This document shows positions 1 through 7,302 of a stretch of DNA of 64,000 bases, in pieces (within the stretch, counting starts at the first letter, position 1; each line of letters starts with the position of its first letter). Where the stretch lies: assembly GCF_029889745.1 (NCBI RefSeq), contig NZ_CP123639.1, positions 806,001-870,000 of the forward strand, in the 5' to 3' direction. Position numbers and translations under genes: made by a program. The notes beneath the pieces are model-generated. The model was not told the origin of the DNA. It saw nothing but the letters and a program-made list of their open reading frames with translations, and searched no databases. This DNA comes from Ligilactobacillus faecis. GTDB lineage: Bacteria > Bacillota > Bacilli > Lactobacillales > Lactobacillaceae.

Positions 1-288
1 TCCGTACGAAAATATAGTTTAGATATCTTATATAAAGTCGGTTCGATCAAGCATTTTATCGATGAAGGCTACACATTAGCTAAAGCAGTCGAAAAATCAG
101 AACAGCGTAGTAAAGAGATGATGGTCGTGCGCCATTTTATGGTCGATTGTTTAAAAGAAGTCAAAGTGACAGATTTAAAAAAAGGTTACGGTGAACTTGA
201 GTTAGGTACTTATGCAGGTCAAAAAGTCGTCGGGATCCGGGATGAAAACGGCTCGCGCTTTGAAATGCGACCGTTGGAGGGAAAGTGA
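1..288 (+). CDS. MerR-family transcriptional regulator, C-terminal part (truncated by window edge)
   Basis: An open frame runs from base 1 to a TGA at 286-288 and has no start inside the window. The first residues (about 1-35) read like the second half of a MerR winged-helix domain: YSLDILYK, then a helix with IKHFIDEGYTLAKA, the usual '..I..L..EG.TL..' pattern. The remaining about 60 residues form a charged, probably helical effector part without a cysteine cluster, so metal sensing is not suggested. The stop overlaps the ATG of the next gene, so the two are probably co-transcribed. The family call rests on about 35 residues; another winged-helix family is possible. Confidence 0.55.
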   Translation, partial: SVRKYSLDILYKVGSIKHFIDEGYTLAKAVEKSEQRSKEMMVVRHFMVDCLKEVKVTDLKKGYGELELGTYAGQKVVGIRDENGSRFEMRPLEGK

Positions 289-674
289 TGGAATTTAGCA
301 CACCACATCATATCGCGCTTATTTGTCATGACCGTACAAAAGCGCTCCATTTTTATCGTGATATCTTAGGTTTTACTTTAACAGCAGAACATGTAAGACC
401 TGAAAAAAATGATATTTTATTGCTGTTATGCAAAGCAGAGCTTGTCTTAGAGCTCTTTATCAAACCAGACGCCCCAGCGCGTATCAGTGGAAGCACAGGC
501 GAGGCATGTGGTCTACGTCATCTAGCGTTTAAGACAGCTGACGTAGAAAAAGCTAAACGCTATTTAGAAGCGCAAAATGTCAAATGTGAAGCGGTCAGAG
601 TCGATGATTATAATGGGAAGAAAATGCTGTTTTTCTTTGATCCAGACGGTTTGCCCCTTGAATTACATGAATAA
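288..674 (+). CDS. VOC-superfamily (glyoxalase-I-like) metalloprotein, YaeR/YwkD type
   Basis: 128 residues, the usual length of the YaeR/SMU.1112c subgroup. Two beta-alpha-beta-beta-beta modules are visible. The expected metal-binding positions are present: H8 (HHIAL), E55 (LVLELF), H78 (GLRHLAF) and E125 in the closing PDGLPLELHE motif. Known relatives are single-domain cytosolic metalloproteins whose substrate is unsettled; true methylglyoxal lyase activity is not established for this subgroup. The ATG at 288 overlaps the upstream stop. A GTG at 285 is in frame but would add only one residue and has no better ribosome site. Co-transcription with the upstream regulator is likely. Confidence 0.85.
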   Translation: MEFSTPHHIALICHDRTKALHFYRDILGFTLTAEHVRPEKNDILLLLCKAELVLELFIKPDAPARISGSTGEACGLRHLAFKTADVEKAKRYLEAQNVKCEAVRVDDYNGKKMLFFFDPDGLPLELHE

Positions 675-694
675 AAGTAAAAGAGATGATATGT

Positions 695-970
695 ATGACT
701 GAGAAACTAAAACAAGCGCTCATTCATTATCCGATGACAGCGCTAGTCGTGTTGATGACTTTTTTAGCTTGTGGATTTTTACCGTTGAGCATTTTCAATA
801 AACTAGCTTTACTTGTGATCGTCTGGTGGGTCGGCTTTGAATTTGAACGACCGATCAACAAGATGATCCAGCAAAAGAAGCTAAATTCGTATGCTGGGCG
901 CGTTTTTTGTTTAGTTGTGACGCTAGTCTTTGCTAGCGTATTAGCTTATGTTCAGATCAGATTTGCTTAA
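695..970 (+). CDS. Small membrane protein of unknown function
   Basis: 91 residues with two strongly hydrophobic segments: about residues 14-45 (MTALVVLMTFLACGFLPLSI plus an adjoining second stretch) and about 65-90 near the C-terminus, separated by a basic loop (RPINKMIQQKK). I recognise no family. ATG 695 is chosen because AAGAG at 681-685 lies nine bases upstream; an earlier in-frame ATG at 686 would sit directly on that site. It follows the VOC gene by 20 bases and ends at a terminator, so it is likely the last gene of that operon. It could be a membrane partner of the upstream gene, but nothing proves that. Confidence 0.6.
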   Translation: MTEKLKQALIHYPMTALVVLMTFLACGFLPLSIFNKLALLVIVWWVGFEFERPINKMIQQKKLNSYAGRVFCLVVTLVFASVLAYVQIRFA

Positions 971-972
971 AG

Positions 973-1003
973 AGCTTGAGTCGTTAGGACTCAGGCTTTT
1001 TTT
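973..1003 (+). terminator. Rho-independent terminator
   Basis: A stem of nine pairs (GCTTGAGTC with GACTCAGGC, one wobble) is followed by eight T. It closes the operon with the VOC and small membrane protein genes. Confidence 0.85.
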
Positions 1004-1043
1004 GTTCAGAAAGATTTTATTTATATTTTTTAAATAATATTAC

Positions 1044-1074
1044 TTGACCATCTATATTATACGTCATATAATAT
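1044..1074 (+). promoter_or_regulatory. PadR-operon promoter with overlapping inverted-repeat operator
   Basis: TTGACC (1044-1049), a 17-base spacer and TATAAT (1067-1072) form a strong sigma-A promoter. An inverted repeat, ATATTATA-N5-TATAATAT (1054-1074), covers the -10 box. Long AT-rich inverted repeats of this kind are typical PadR operators, and PadR regulators usually repress their own operon. Autorepression of the downstream padR-DUF1700-DUF4097-pspC operon is inferred. Confidence 0.75.
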
Positions 1075-1119
1075 CATTGAAGTTAAGATAATATAACAAA
1101 GAAAGGTGGAGAAAGTCGT

Positions 1120-1488
1120 ATGGAAATCAAAGTAACTGCTGATCTATTAGATGGTTTAGTATTAGCCTTGCTTGAGCGCCAAGACTATTACGGCTATGCC
1201 TTGACTCAGGATATGCAACAGGCGATCTCGATCTCAGAATCGACGATGTATCCTGTCTTGCGACGCTTACAAAAAAATGCCTATGTGACGACTTACGATG
1301 CACCTTATCAAGGGCGCAATCGGCGTTACTATAAGATCACAGAACGCGGGGAACACCACTTAGAACGGATCAAAAAAATGTGGAATGATTATAAAGAAAG
1401 CTTAGACGCTGTTTTTGCAGCAGTCGATAGTTATCATCGAACTGAAGAAAATGAGGAGGGGCAACCATGGATCGGGAAAGATATTTAA
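1120..1488 (+). CDS. PadR-family transcriptional regulator
   Basis: 122 residues. The winged helix covers about residues 5-85: YGYALTQDM (helix 2), STMYPVLRRLQK (recognition helix) and RRYYKITERG (wing). A short C-terminal helix follows (about 85-110), the form found in the small PadR-s1 and LmrR subfamily that repress exporter or envelope-stress genes. A GAAAGGTGGAG ribosome site precedes ATG 1120. The last 22 bases overlap the next gene, a pairing seen widely in Firmicutes, where PadR precedes a DUF1700 membrane protein. It likely binds the AT-rich palindrome at 1054-1074 and represses its own operon. The inducing signal is unknown. Confidence 0.9.
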   Translation: MEIKVTADLLDGLVLALLERQDYYGYALTQDMQQAISISESTMYPVLRRLQKNAYVTTYDAPYQGRNRRYYKITERGEHHLERIKKMWNDYKESLDAVFAAVDSYHRTEENEEGQPWIGKDI

Positions 1489-2105
1489 CAGAATTGGAGG
1501 AATACTTACAAGCTTTGACGCCTGAAGAACGCGCCGATGCGATCATGTTTTATTCGGAATTTATCGAAGATGCTGGGCTAGAAACACGGGCGCAGATCGA
1601 AGACCGTTTAGGAACACCGAGAGCTTTGAGTAAAAAAGTTTTAGCTGATTATTCGATCAGATCGGTCGAAAAAGAGGTCAAGCATCGTAATACGGCAACT
1701 CCACGCTCAAATATCAAAATGATCTGGCTTGTGATCTTAGCCTTATTAGCTTCACCTGTTTTGATCGGGGTCGGAGGGCTTTTGATCGGGCTCTTAGTTG
1801 CGATCGTGGCTGTCTTTTTAGCCGTTGTTTTTGGCGCCGTGATCCTCTTTTGTGGGGGCGTTGTCTTGATGGGCGTTACGTTATATATCGGGTTTGCTTT
1901 GTTGATCTCAAATTGGGCCGTGGGTCTGTTTTATCTAGGGATCGGGGTAACAGCATTAGGGGCTTTACTTGTCACGATCCCGATCGCTTATTGGATCATT
2001 CGAGTGGTCTTACAAGGGATCGCGAATCTTTCCCGTTACCTCTATGACAGACTAGTCAAAAATCGCAATCATATTGGAGGGGATAGAGATGAAAAAGATA
2101 TTTAA
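1467..2105 (+). CDS. DUF1700 (HAAS-domain) integral membrane protein
   Basis: 212 residues. The N-terminal part (about 1-65) is the HAAS signature: helices with YLTELEEYLQAL, EERADAIMFYSEFIEDAG and a conserved RLGTPRALSKKVLADY. A very hydrophobic region (about 83-185) carries at least four membrane spans, followed by a basic tail. Such proteins are encoded beside PadR regulators and beside DUF4097 proteins; their mechanism is not known, though a role in signalling or anchoring at the membrane under envelope stress has been proposed. It overlaps padR by 22 bases and the next gene by 17 bases, so translation is probably coupled. Confidence 0.85.
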   Translation: MDRERYLTELEEYLQALTPEERADAIMFYSEFIEDAGLETRAQIEDRLGTPRALSKKVLADYSIRSVEKEVKHRNTATPRSNIKMIWLVILALLASPVLIGVGGLLIGLLVAIVAVFLAVVFGAVILFCGGVVLMGVTLYIGFALLISNWAVGLFYLGIGVTALGALLVTIPIAYWIIRVVLQGIANLSRYLYDRLVKNRNHIGGDRDEKDI

Positions 2106-3033
2106 AGCCGGTTGGATCGTTTTAGCTTTAGGGATCATTTCATTGGTCGTTGGGATCGCCTTTAATGGGGTACGCGATATCGAATTTGATGGTCTGAGCC
2201 CACAAGTGGCTAAAAAGAATCAACGGATCGAAAAAACTTACGCTAAAAAAGAATTTACTAAGATCGATCTAAAAGATCTCGAAGCTGTCGCTCAAGTCGA
2301 GATCAGACAAGGTGACACCTATAGCATCAAATATGACGGGAATTCGCAAAATGAACCTGATATTACGTATCGAGATGATCAAGTCGTGATCCAAAGAAAG
2401 AAAAACTTAAGACGGCTCACAGGCTTTGCTTCAGATGTTTATGAAGCCAAACTGGTGATCACTGTGCCCAAAGATAAAAAGCTCGAAAATGTCAAATTCG
2501 ATAATTTCTTCACGGGCTCATTTTTCTTAAAAGGTCTCACACTAAAAGAGCTAGAGTTGAATGCAGATCTTTCTGAGTTGACCTTGGAACAAGTAAATAT
2601 CGAGCGGGTCAAGATCGATTCTTCTGTTGGAAGTGATATCACCGTGCGAGATTCGAATTTAAATGACGGTGAACTTAAATTTGAATCTGGCGATCTTAAA
2701 ATTTATGGGGGGACCTTGAAAAATATTCAGATCGACCAAGAAGCAGGCGATGTGCACTATCAAAATGGAACTGTGTTTGAAAATGGTTCGACGAGTTTAG
2801 AAGATGGTGATCTTACCGCTGAGAATGTGACCTTTAATGGACACTATACCGTTACAAATGAAAGTGGAACTAACCGAGTAAAAAATGTAAATACTAAAGG
2901 GTATCGTCTTGTAACAGAAACAGGGACGAACAGGTTGCGTGACCAAACATCAAAAGATCAACTTGAAAGTGGGATGGACCAAGCAGATACCTTGAGTTTG
3001 ACTGTTGAAGATGGCGATAATATAGTTGAGTAA
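2089..3033 (+). CDS. DUF4097-family beta-strand-repeat protein, membrane anchored
   Basis: 314 residues. One N-terminal membrane segment (about 5-27, GWIVLALGIISLVVGIAF) precedes a long region made of short alternating strands (about 55-300) typical of the DUF4097/DUF2807 right-handed beta-helix fold; repeating patterns such as 'LTLEQVNIERVKID' and 'LTAENVTFNGHYTV' are visible. ATG 2089 is preferred over TTG 2074 because GGAGGGG lies just upstream. The domain probably faces outward. The gene sits between DUF1700 and PspC-domain genes, the gene set of envelope-stress modules related to Lia/Psp systems. Biochemical function is unknown. Confidence 0.85.
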   Translation: MKKIFKAGWIVLALGIISLVVGIAFNGVRDIEFDGLSPQVAKKNQRIEKTYAKKEFTKIDLKDLEAVAQVEIRQGDTYSIKYDGNSQNEPDITYRDDQVVIQRKKNLRRLTGFASDVYEAKLVITVPKDKKLENVKFDNFFTGSFFLKGLTLKELELNADLSELTLEQVNIERVKIDSSVGSDITVRDSNLNDGELKFESGDLKIYGGTLKNIQIDQEAGDVHYQNGTVFENGSTSLEDGDLTAENVTFNGHYTVTNESGTNRVKNVNTKGYRLVTETGTNRLRDQTSKDQLESGMDQADTLSLTVEDGDNIVE

Positions 3034-3057
3034 AAGATCAAAGAAAGGATGATAGTT

Positions 3058-3327
3058 ATGGCAAGAAAAACGAACAAACAGTTGACTAAATCAAAAGATA
3101 AAGTTGTTTCGGGTGTTTTTGGTGGGGTAGCTGAGTACTTTGGTTGGGATAAAGCTATCACGCGGATCATTGGTGCGATCTTGATCATTTTCCCGGGAAA
3201 TGTGATCTTAGGACTTTTGATCTACTTTATTGCAGCTCTTGTGATGCCAGATGCACCTAACAATGAACAAAAAAGTTACCGACAAGACGATGATGATGTG
3301 ATCGAAGGTGAATTTAAAGAGCGCTAA
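3058..3327 (+). CDS. PspC-domain membrane protein
   Basis: 89 residues. The PspC domain covers about residues 13-65: KDKVVSGVFGGVAEYFGWD is followed by one long hydrophobic segment ending at ALVMPD. A charged, acidic tail (residues 70-89) faces the cytosol or cell surface. ATG 3058 is chosen since GAAAGGA lies nine bases upstream; ATG 3049 abuts that site. PspC proteins take part in the response to membrane damage. As the last gene before a strong terminator it completes the PadR operon, which makes that operon an envelope-stress unit by inference. Confidence 0.9.
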   Translation: MARKTNKQLTKSKDKVVSGVFGGVAEYFGWDKAITRIIGAILIIFPGNVILGLLIYFIAALVMPDAPNNEQKSYRQDDDDVIEGEFKER

Positions 3328-3337
3328 TATGACTGCT

Positions 3338-3370
3338 AAGAAGCTTGGAGCTAGGCCAAGCTTCTTTTTT
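3338..3370 (+). terminator. Rho-independent terminator
   Basis: An 11-pair perfect stem (AAGAAGCTTGG with CCAAGCTTCTT) is followed by a T run. It ends the PadR/PspC operon. Confidence 0.9.
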
Positions 3371-3416
3371 TAGCTAAAAATATTGTATAATATATAAAAA
3401 ATAAAGGGGCTAGTAT

Positions 3417-3857
3417 ATGACTTTTTACACATTAGACTATTTAAAAGCACAACATCAAGTCGATCAAGCTGTTCTATACGGGGTGGGAGTAGTCGTTTTA
3501 TTGATCTTGACTTTGACTTTGTTGGCCTACGCTAAAAATCGTTTAAAAACAAAGTATCGCGATCTAAGTATCATCATGGTCTTGATCATGCTATATCTTT
3601 TTGGACTAAATTATAATAGCTTTGAACAGCATAAGAGCCAAACGCTCTCGTCTTCTCAGATCCAACCATTTTTACGGTCAGTGGCAAAAGAGACCCGAGT
3701 ACCACAAGCTAAAGTATCCGTAAATAGTAGGACTTTAGCTGATGGGATCATCGTCAAAGTTGCCGATAAGTACTACCGGGTCTCGCTTAGTCCTGATCGC
3801 AGTAGTTATAATTTAGAGCGGACACATATGATCGACCAAAATATCAAAGTGCAGTAG
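3417..3857 (+). CDS. DUF3290 membrane protein
   Basis: 146 residues, the usual length of DUF3290 proteins of lactobacilli and enterococci. Two membrane spans are visible (about residues 18-40 and 50-66), followed by a soluble domain of about 80 residues (SQTLSSSQIQPFLRSVAKET onward). Function is unknown. It lies nine bases upstream of a DUF421 gene, the standard partner; the two probably form one membrane complex. The ATG follows an AAGGGGC ribosome site, and TATAAT-like sequence lies in the short gap after the previous terminator, so the pair has its own promoter. Confidence 0.85.
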   Translation: MTFYTLDYLKAQHQVDQAVLYGVGVVVLLILTLTLLAYAKNRLKTKYRDLSIIMVLIMLYLFGLNYNSFEQHKSQTLSSSQIQPFLRSVAKETRVPQAKVSVNSRTLADGIIVKVADKYYRVSLSPDRSSYNLERTHMIDQNIKVQ

Positions 3858-3866
3858 GGGTAAAAA

Positions 3867-4508
3867 ATGGGATTTTATAGTGAGATCTTGATCAAATTTA
3901 TTTTAGGGATGTTAGCGATCATCATTCAGATCAATTTAGTCGGGAAACGTAATTTAGCGCCAGTAACTCCGTTAGATCAACTCCAAAACTATGTTTTAGG
4001 GGGGATCATCGGGGGGATCATTTACAATCAAGCTATCACGATCTTACAATTTTTGATGGTCTTAGTGGCGTGGACTTTAGTCGTGATGATCTTACAATTT
4101 TTGAAAAATCACGTACGTCTCTTCAAGCTTTTTGTTGATGGACGCCCGACAGTGTTAGTCAAAAATGGGCGCTTGAACGTTGAGGCTTGTTTGAGGCGTG
4201 GGATCACGGCTGATGAATTGATGTTTCGTTTACGCAGTAGTGGGATCTACGAACTGGCAAAAGTCAAAAGTGCTGTTTTAGAGCAAAATGGGCAGTTGAG
4301 CATCATCGAGTATGGCGAAGCTGAGAGGATCCGTTATCCGTTGATCAGTGATGGGATCGTGAATCTCGATATATTAGAGATGATCAAAAAAGATGAAGTT
4401 TGGGTCGGACAAGAGCTAAGACGAGCAGGTTTTGAAAATGCTAGTCAAGTCTTTTTAGGTGAATATATTGACGGAAAATTGCATTTGATCAGTTATCCAA
4501 CAAAGTAA
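3867..4508 (+). CDS. DUF421 (YetF/YcaP-type) membrane protein
   Basis: 213 residues. Three membrane spans (about 7-25, 40-55 and 57-78) lead into a cytosolic domain that carries the family's typical stretch: a VDGRPTVLVKNGRLN turn, LRRGITADELMFRLRSSGI and a later acidic segment. Related proteins (YetF, YdfS of Bacillus) are linked to membrane integrity and spore properties, but no reaction is known. GGGG before the ATG acts as ribosome site. It forms an operon with the preceding DUF3290 gene. Confidence 0.9.
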   Translation: MGFYSEILIKFILGMLAIIIQINLVGKRNLAPVTPLDQLQNYVLGGIIGGIIYNQAITILQFLMVLVAWTLVVMILQFLKNHVRLFKLFVDGRPTVLVKNGRLNVEACLRRGITADELMFRLRSSGIYELAKVKSAVLEQNGQLSIIEYGEAERIRYPLISDGIVNLDILEMIKKDEVWVGQELRRAGFENASQVFLGEYIDGKLHLISYPTK

Positions 4509-4571
4509 GGCGACCTTTTTTTCAAGAAGTGCTATACTAAAAAAGTAAAATTGCTGAAAGAAGGATGCACT

Positions 4572-5063
4572 ATGGCATTAAATGAAATGAGCTTTGCGTT
4601 AGGCCCTAAAAATATTCTTGAAGAGCTGGTCAAACGGTATAGTGACCGTGAATTTCTCTTGTATAGTTCAATTGTCAGATCACAAGATTGTCTCTTAGTT
4701 GACATCTCAGGTAAAGAATCTGTCTTTGAAACAGGGCTAAATTATCGTGTTGTCAACGCGATCGGTCCGACAGATTGGGACGGACTTTTAGAGTTGCGCT
4801 ATATGACACTTGATACAGATCAACAAAAAGTCTTCAATGCAGTCATGGCTTCTTGGGATGATCCAAAAGCCCGCCCACTTGGCTTGAAGTCAGCTAAAGT
4901 TTTGCTCTCTTTAAAGAAGAGTTATCAATTCCTCTTGCTTAATGTCTGGGAAGATGAACAAGATTATTTAGCTTGGAATCATGCCGCTGATAACAAATTA
5001 GCACAATTTGGACATGATGGTAATAAGGCTCCGATCGACAAGCTCTATACACGAGTCAGATAA
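4572..5063 (+). CDS. Antibiotic-biosynthesis-monooxygenase-like (IsdG/TRAP-type) protein
   Basis: 163 residues. The C-terminal part (about 85-160) resembles a dimeric ferredoxin-like ABM domain: a strand with SYQFLLLNVWEDEQDYLAWN and a helix, as in staphylococcal TRAP and heme-degrading IsdG relatives. The N-terminal half gives no clear match. The catalytic Asn/Trp/His set of IsdG cannot be confirmed. ATG 4572 is chosen over TTG 4551 because GAAAGAAGGA precedes it; TATACT at 4533-4538 is a likely -10 box. It stands alone between terminators. A stress-related single-gene unit is likely; heme degradation is only one option. Confidence 0.5.
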   Translation: MALNEMSFALGPKNILEELVKRYSDREFLLYSSIVRSQDCLLVDISGKESVFETGLNYRVVNAIGPTDWDGLLELRYMTLDTDQQKVFNAVMASWDDPKARPLGLKSAKVLLSLKKSYQFLLLNVWEDEQDYLAWNHAADNKLAQFGHDGNKAPIDKLYTRVR

Positions 5064-5064
5064 C

Positions 5065-5098
5065 AAAAAAGGATGGAACAAAGCGTTCTATCCTTTTT
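5065..5098. terminator. Bidirectional terminator between convergent genes
   Basis: A 14-pair stem (AAAAAGGATGGAAC with GTTCTATCCTTTTT, one wobble) has A and T runs on its two sides, so it can stop transcription from both the ABM-like gene and the opposing arsR-type gene. Confidence 0.85.
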
Positions 5099-5409
5099 TA
5101 GTCTTCACTGATATGTTCTTTGACTTGTTTGAAAATCATGATGATATGTTGGTCAGCTAAGGCATAGTAGACATGTTGACCGTCACGTTTGCTTGAAACG
5201 AGACCTGTTTGGCGGAGGATCTTTAACTGATGAGAGACAGCAGATTGTGTCATCGCGATCGTCTGGGCGATCTCATTGACTGTCAATTTTTGGCCAAAGA
5301 GTAAGGATAAGATCTTGTAGCGCGTCTCATTTCCAAAAGCTTTGAAGATCTGGACGCTAGCATTAGTCTCTTCTTCAGTTGGAAGAGTTAATTTTTTTTC
5401 TATTGTCAT
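5098..5409 (-). CDS. ArsR/SmtB-family repressor with a CzrA-type zinc site
   Basis: 103 residues. The winged helix is clear: FKAFGNETRYKILSLL, then LTVNEIAQTIAMTQSAVSHQLKILRQTGL, then a wing RDGQHVYYAL. The last helix carries D86-x-H88 and H99-x-x-E102. In CzrA/SmtB the alpha-5 site is D-x-H plus H-x-x-H, so three of four ligands are kept and the fourth is Glu. The CxC site of CadC is absent. Zn or Co sensing is therefore likely. It is divergent from the ABC exporter genes. A fitting operator (TGAA-N6-TTCA) occurs not here but at 13720-13737 before a Zn/Cd ATPase, so this protein may act there in trans. Confidence 0.85.
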   Translation of the reverse strand: MTIEKKLTLPTEEETNASVQIFKAFGNETRYKILSLLFGQKLTVNEIAQTIAMTQSAVSHQLKILRQTGLVSSKRDGQHVYYALADQHIIMIFKQVKEHISED

Positions 5410-5577
5410 ACGTTCACCTGCTTAAATTTTACACTGTCAAGCTGATCAATTTTCATTATACCAATCAAGTCAAATTTTGAGCAAATAGAGTTGAATGTTT
5501 TTTATGTTTCAGGTAGAGTAGTAAGTACTAAGCTTAAAAATGCTTAAGAATTTTTTCATAATATGAGGGGTAGAATA

Positions 5578-7302
5578 ATGCAGATCTTAACACCACATTT
5601 GAAGCATTATCGTGGTGCGATCGTCGGGGCAGTGATCACGATCATTATTGCTGCGACCTGTACATTGATCCAGCCACGAATGCTGCAATATATCTTAGAT
5701 AGTTTGCTTAAAAATGACCGTCAAGCGATGTTTAGAGACAGTATTATTTTGATCTTACTAGCAGTCATCGGGGTCATTGCTGGGATCTTGAATGTCTATT
5801 TTGCGGCTAAGATCGCGCAAGGGACGACAAGTGACTTACGTGCGCAAACTTACCGTAAGATCCAAAGCTTTTCTTTGAGTAATATTGAAAAATTCTCTGC
5901 GGGGACACTTGTTGTGCGTTTGATCAACGATATGAATCAGGTCTTGAATATCGTGATGACGACTTTCATGCAGATCTTACGCATGCCGATCATGATGGTC
6001 GGCGCGTTTGTGATGGGGATCGTGACGATGCCACGTTTTTGGTGGGTCCAGATCGTCATGCTCGTAGCGGTCGCAAGCGTGATCGTCTTGACTTTTCCCA
6101 AGTTAGGTAAATTATTTGACCGTTTCCAAAAGAATCTTGATCAAAGCAATACGATCGCTAAAGAAGCATTACAAGGGATCCGTGTCGTCAAATCTTTCAA
6201 CCAACAAGAGCGTGAAGCTAAAAACTATGATGCTGTTTCTGATCAGATGAATACTTTGAACATCAAGATCGGTTACATGTTCTCAACACTATTACCGGCC
6301 TTTTTCCTTGTCTGTGATGCTGGGATCACATTAGTTATTTATTTAGTCGGAAAAAATATCGTTAATGCTCCAGGCGAATTAGCAGCGATCACATCCTATA
6401 TCGGTTATTTGATGCAATTGCTGTTTACGTTAGCCTTTGGGGGGATGACGATGGCGATGTATGCGCGTGGTTTCATCTCACTTGGACGGATCAAAGAAGT
6501 TTTAGAAACGAAACCAGATCTGACTTTTGATCCAAACGCGCCTAAACAAGCTTTGAGTGGCGACGTTGAATTTGATGATGTTTCTTTTGCTTATCCAAAT
6601 GCGAAAGATGAAACTTTAAAACACGTGAGCTTCAAGGTCAAACAAGGTGAGACGATCGGGATCATCGGGGCGACTGGTTCAGGTAAATCGACGTTAGCCC
6701 AACTGATGACGCGCCTGTACGATCCAACTGCCGGGACTGTCAAAGTTGGTGGCGTTGATCTTAAGCATGTCAATGAAAGTTCACTTCGCAAAGCCGTTGC
6801 GCTTGTTTTACAAAAAGCTTTGCTCTTTTCAGGAACGATCGCAGACAACTTGCGCCAAGGTGACCGAAAAGCAACACCAACAGATTTCAAGTGGGCGACA
6901 GATATTGCACAAGCTTCTGAGTTTGTCGAACAATATACTGATCTTTATGAACACCAAGTCGAAGAACGCTCAGCCAACCTTTCTGGAGGGCAAAAGCAAC
7001 GGCTCTCGATCGCACGTGGCGTCGTGGGCAAGCCGAAAGTATTGATCTTAGATGATTCGACTTCAGCGCTTGATGCGCGTTCTGAAAAAAAAGTCAAAGA
7101 AGCGCTAGAGCAAAAATTAAATGATACGACGTTATTTATCATTGCTGAAAAGATCTTTTCAGTCATGGATGCAGATAGGATCTTAGTGCTTGATCAAGGT
7201 GAAGTCAAAGCCTTCGATACGCATGAAAAACTCTTAGAAACGTCAGAACTTTACCGTGAGATCTATCAAACACAACGGGCAAAAGGGGGCGAAGCTAAAT
7301 GA
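5578..7302 (+). CDS. Heterodimeric ABC multidrug-type exporter, subunit with degenerate ATPase site
   Basis: 574 residues: six membrane spans (about 1-305) fused to an ATPase domain (about 330-574). Walker A is GATGSGKST (about 363), the signature LSGGQ is canonical (about 467), but Walker B reads LILDDSTSALD, with Asp in place of the catalytic Glu, and the switch region reads IIAEK in place of the His. This is the pattern of LmrC, BmrC and TM287-type half transporters. ATG 5578 is chosen because GAGGGG lies seven bases upstream. Its end overlaps the next half transporter by four bases. Substrates are unknown; it could export drugs, peptides or lipids. Confidence 0.9.
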   Translation: MQILTPHLKHYRGAIVGAVITIIIAATCTLIQPRMLQYILDSLLKNDRQAMFRDSIILILLAVIGVIAGILNVYFAAKIAQGTTSDLRAQTYRKIQSFSLSNIEKFSAGTLVVRLINDMNQVLNIVMTTFMQILRMPIMMVGAFVMGIVTMPRFWWVQIVMLVAVASVIVLTFPKLGKLFDRFQKNLDQSNTIAKEALQGIRVVKSFNQQEREAKNYDAVSDQMNTLNIKIGYMFSTLLPAFFLVCDAGITLVIYLVGKNIVNAPGELAAITSYIGYLMQLLFTLAFGGMTMAMYARGFISLGRIKEVLETKPDLTFDPNAPKQALSGDVEFDDVSFAYPNAKDETLKHVSFKVKQGETIGIIGATGSGKSTLAQLMTRLYDPTAGTVKVGGVDLKHVNESSLRKAVALVLQKALLFSGTIADNLRQGDRKATPTDFKWATDIAQASEFVEQYTDLYEHQVEERSANLSGGQKQRLSIARGVVGKPKVLILDDSTSALDARSEKKVKEALEQKLNDTTLFIIAEKIFSVMDADRILVLDQGEVKAFDTHEKLLETSELYREIYQTQRAKGGEAK

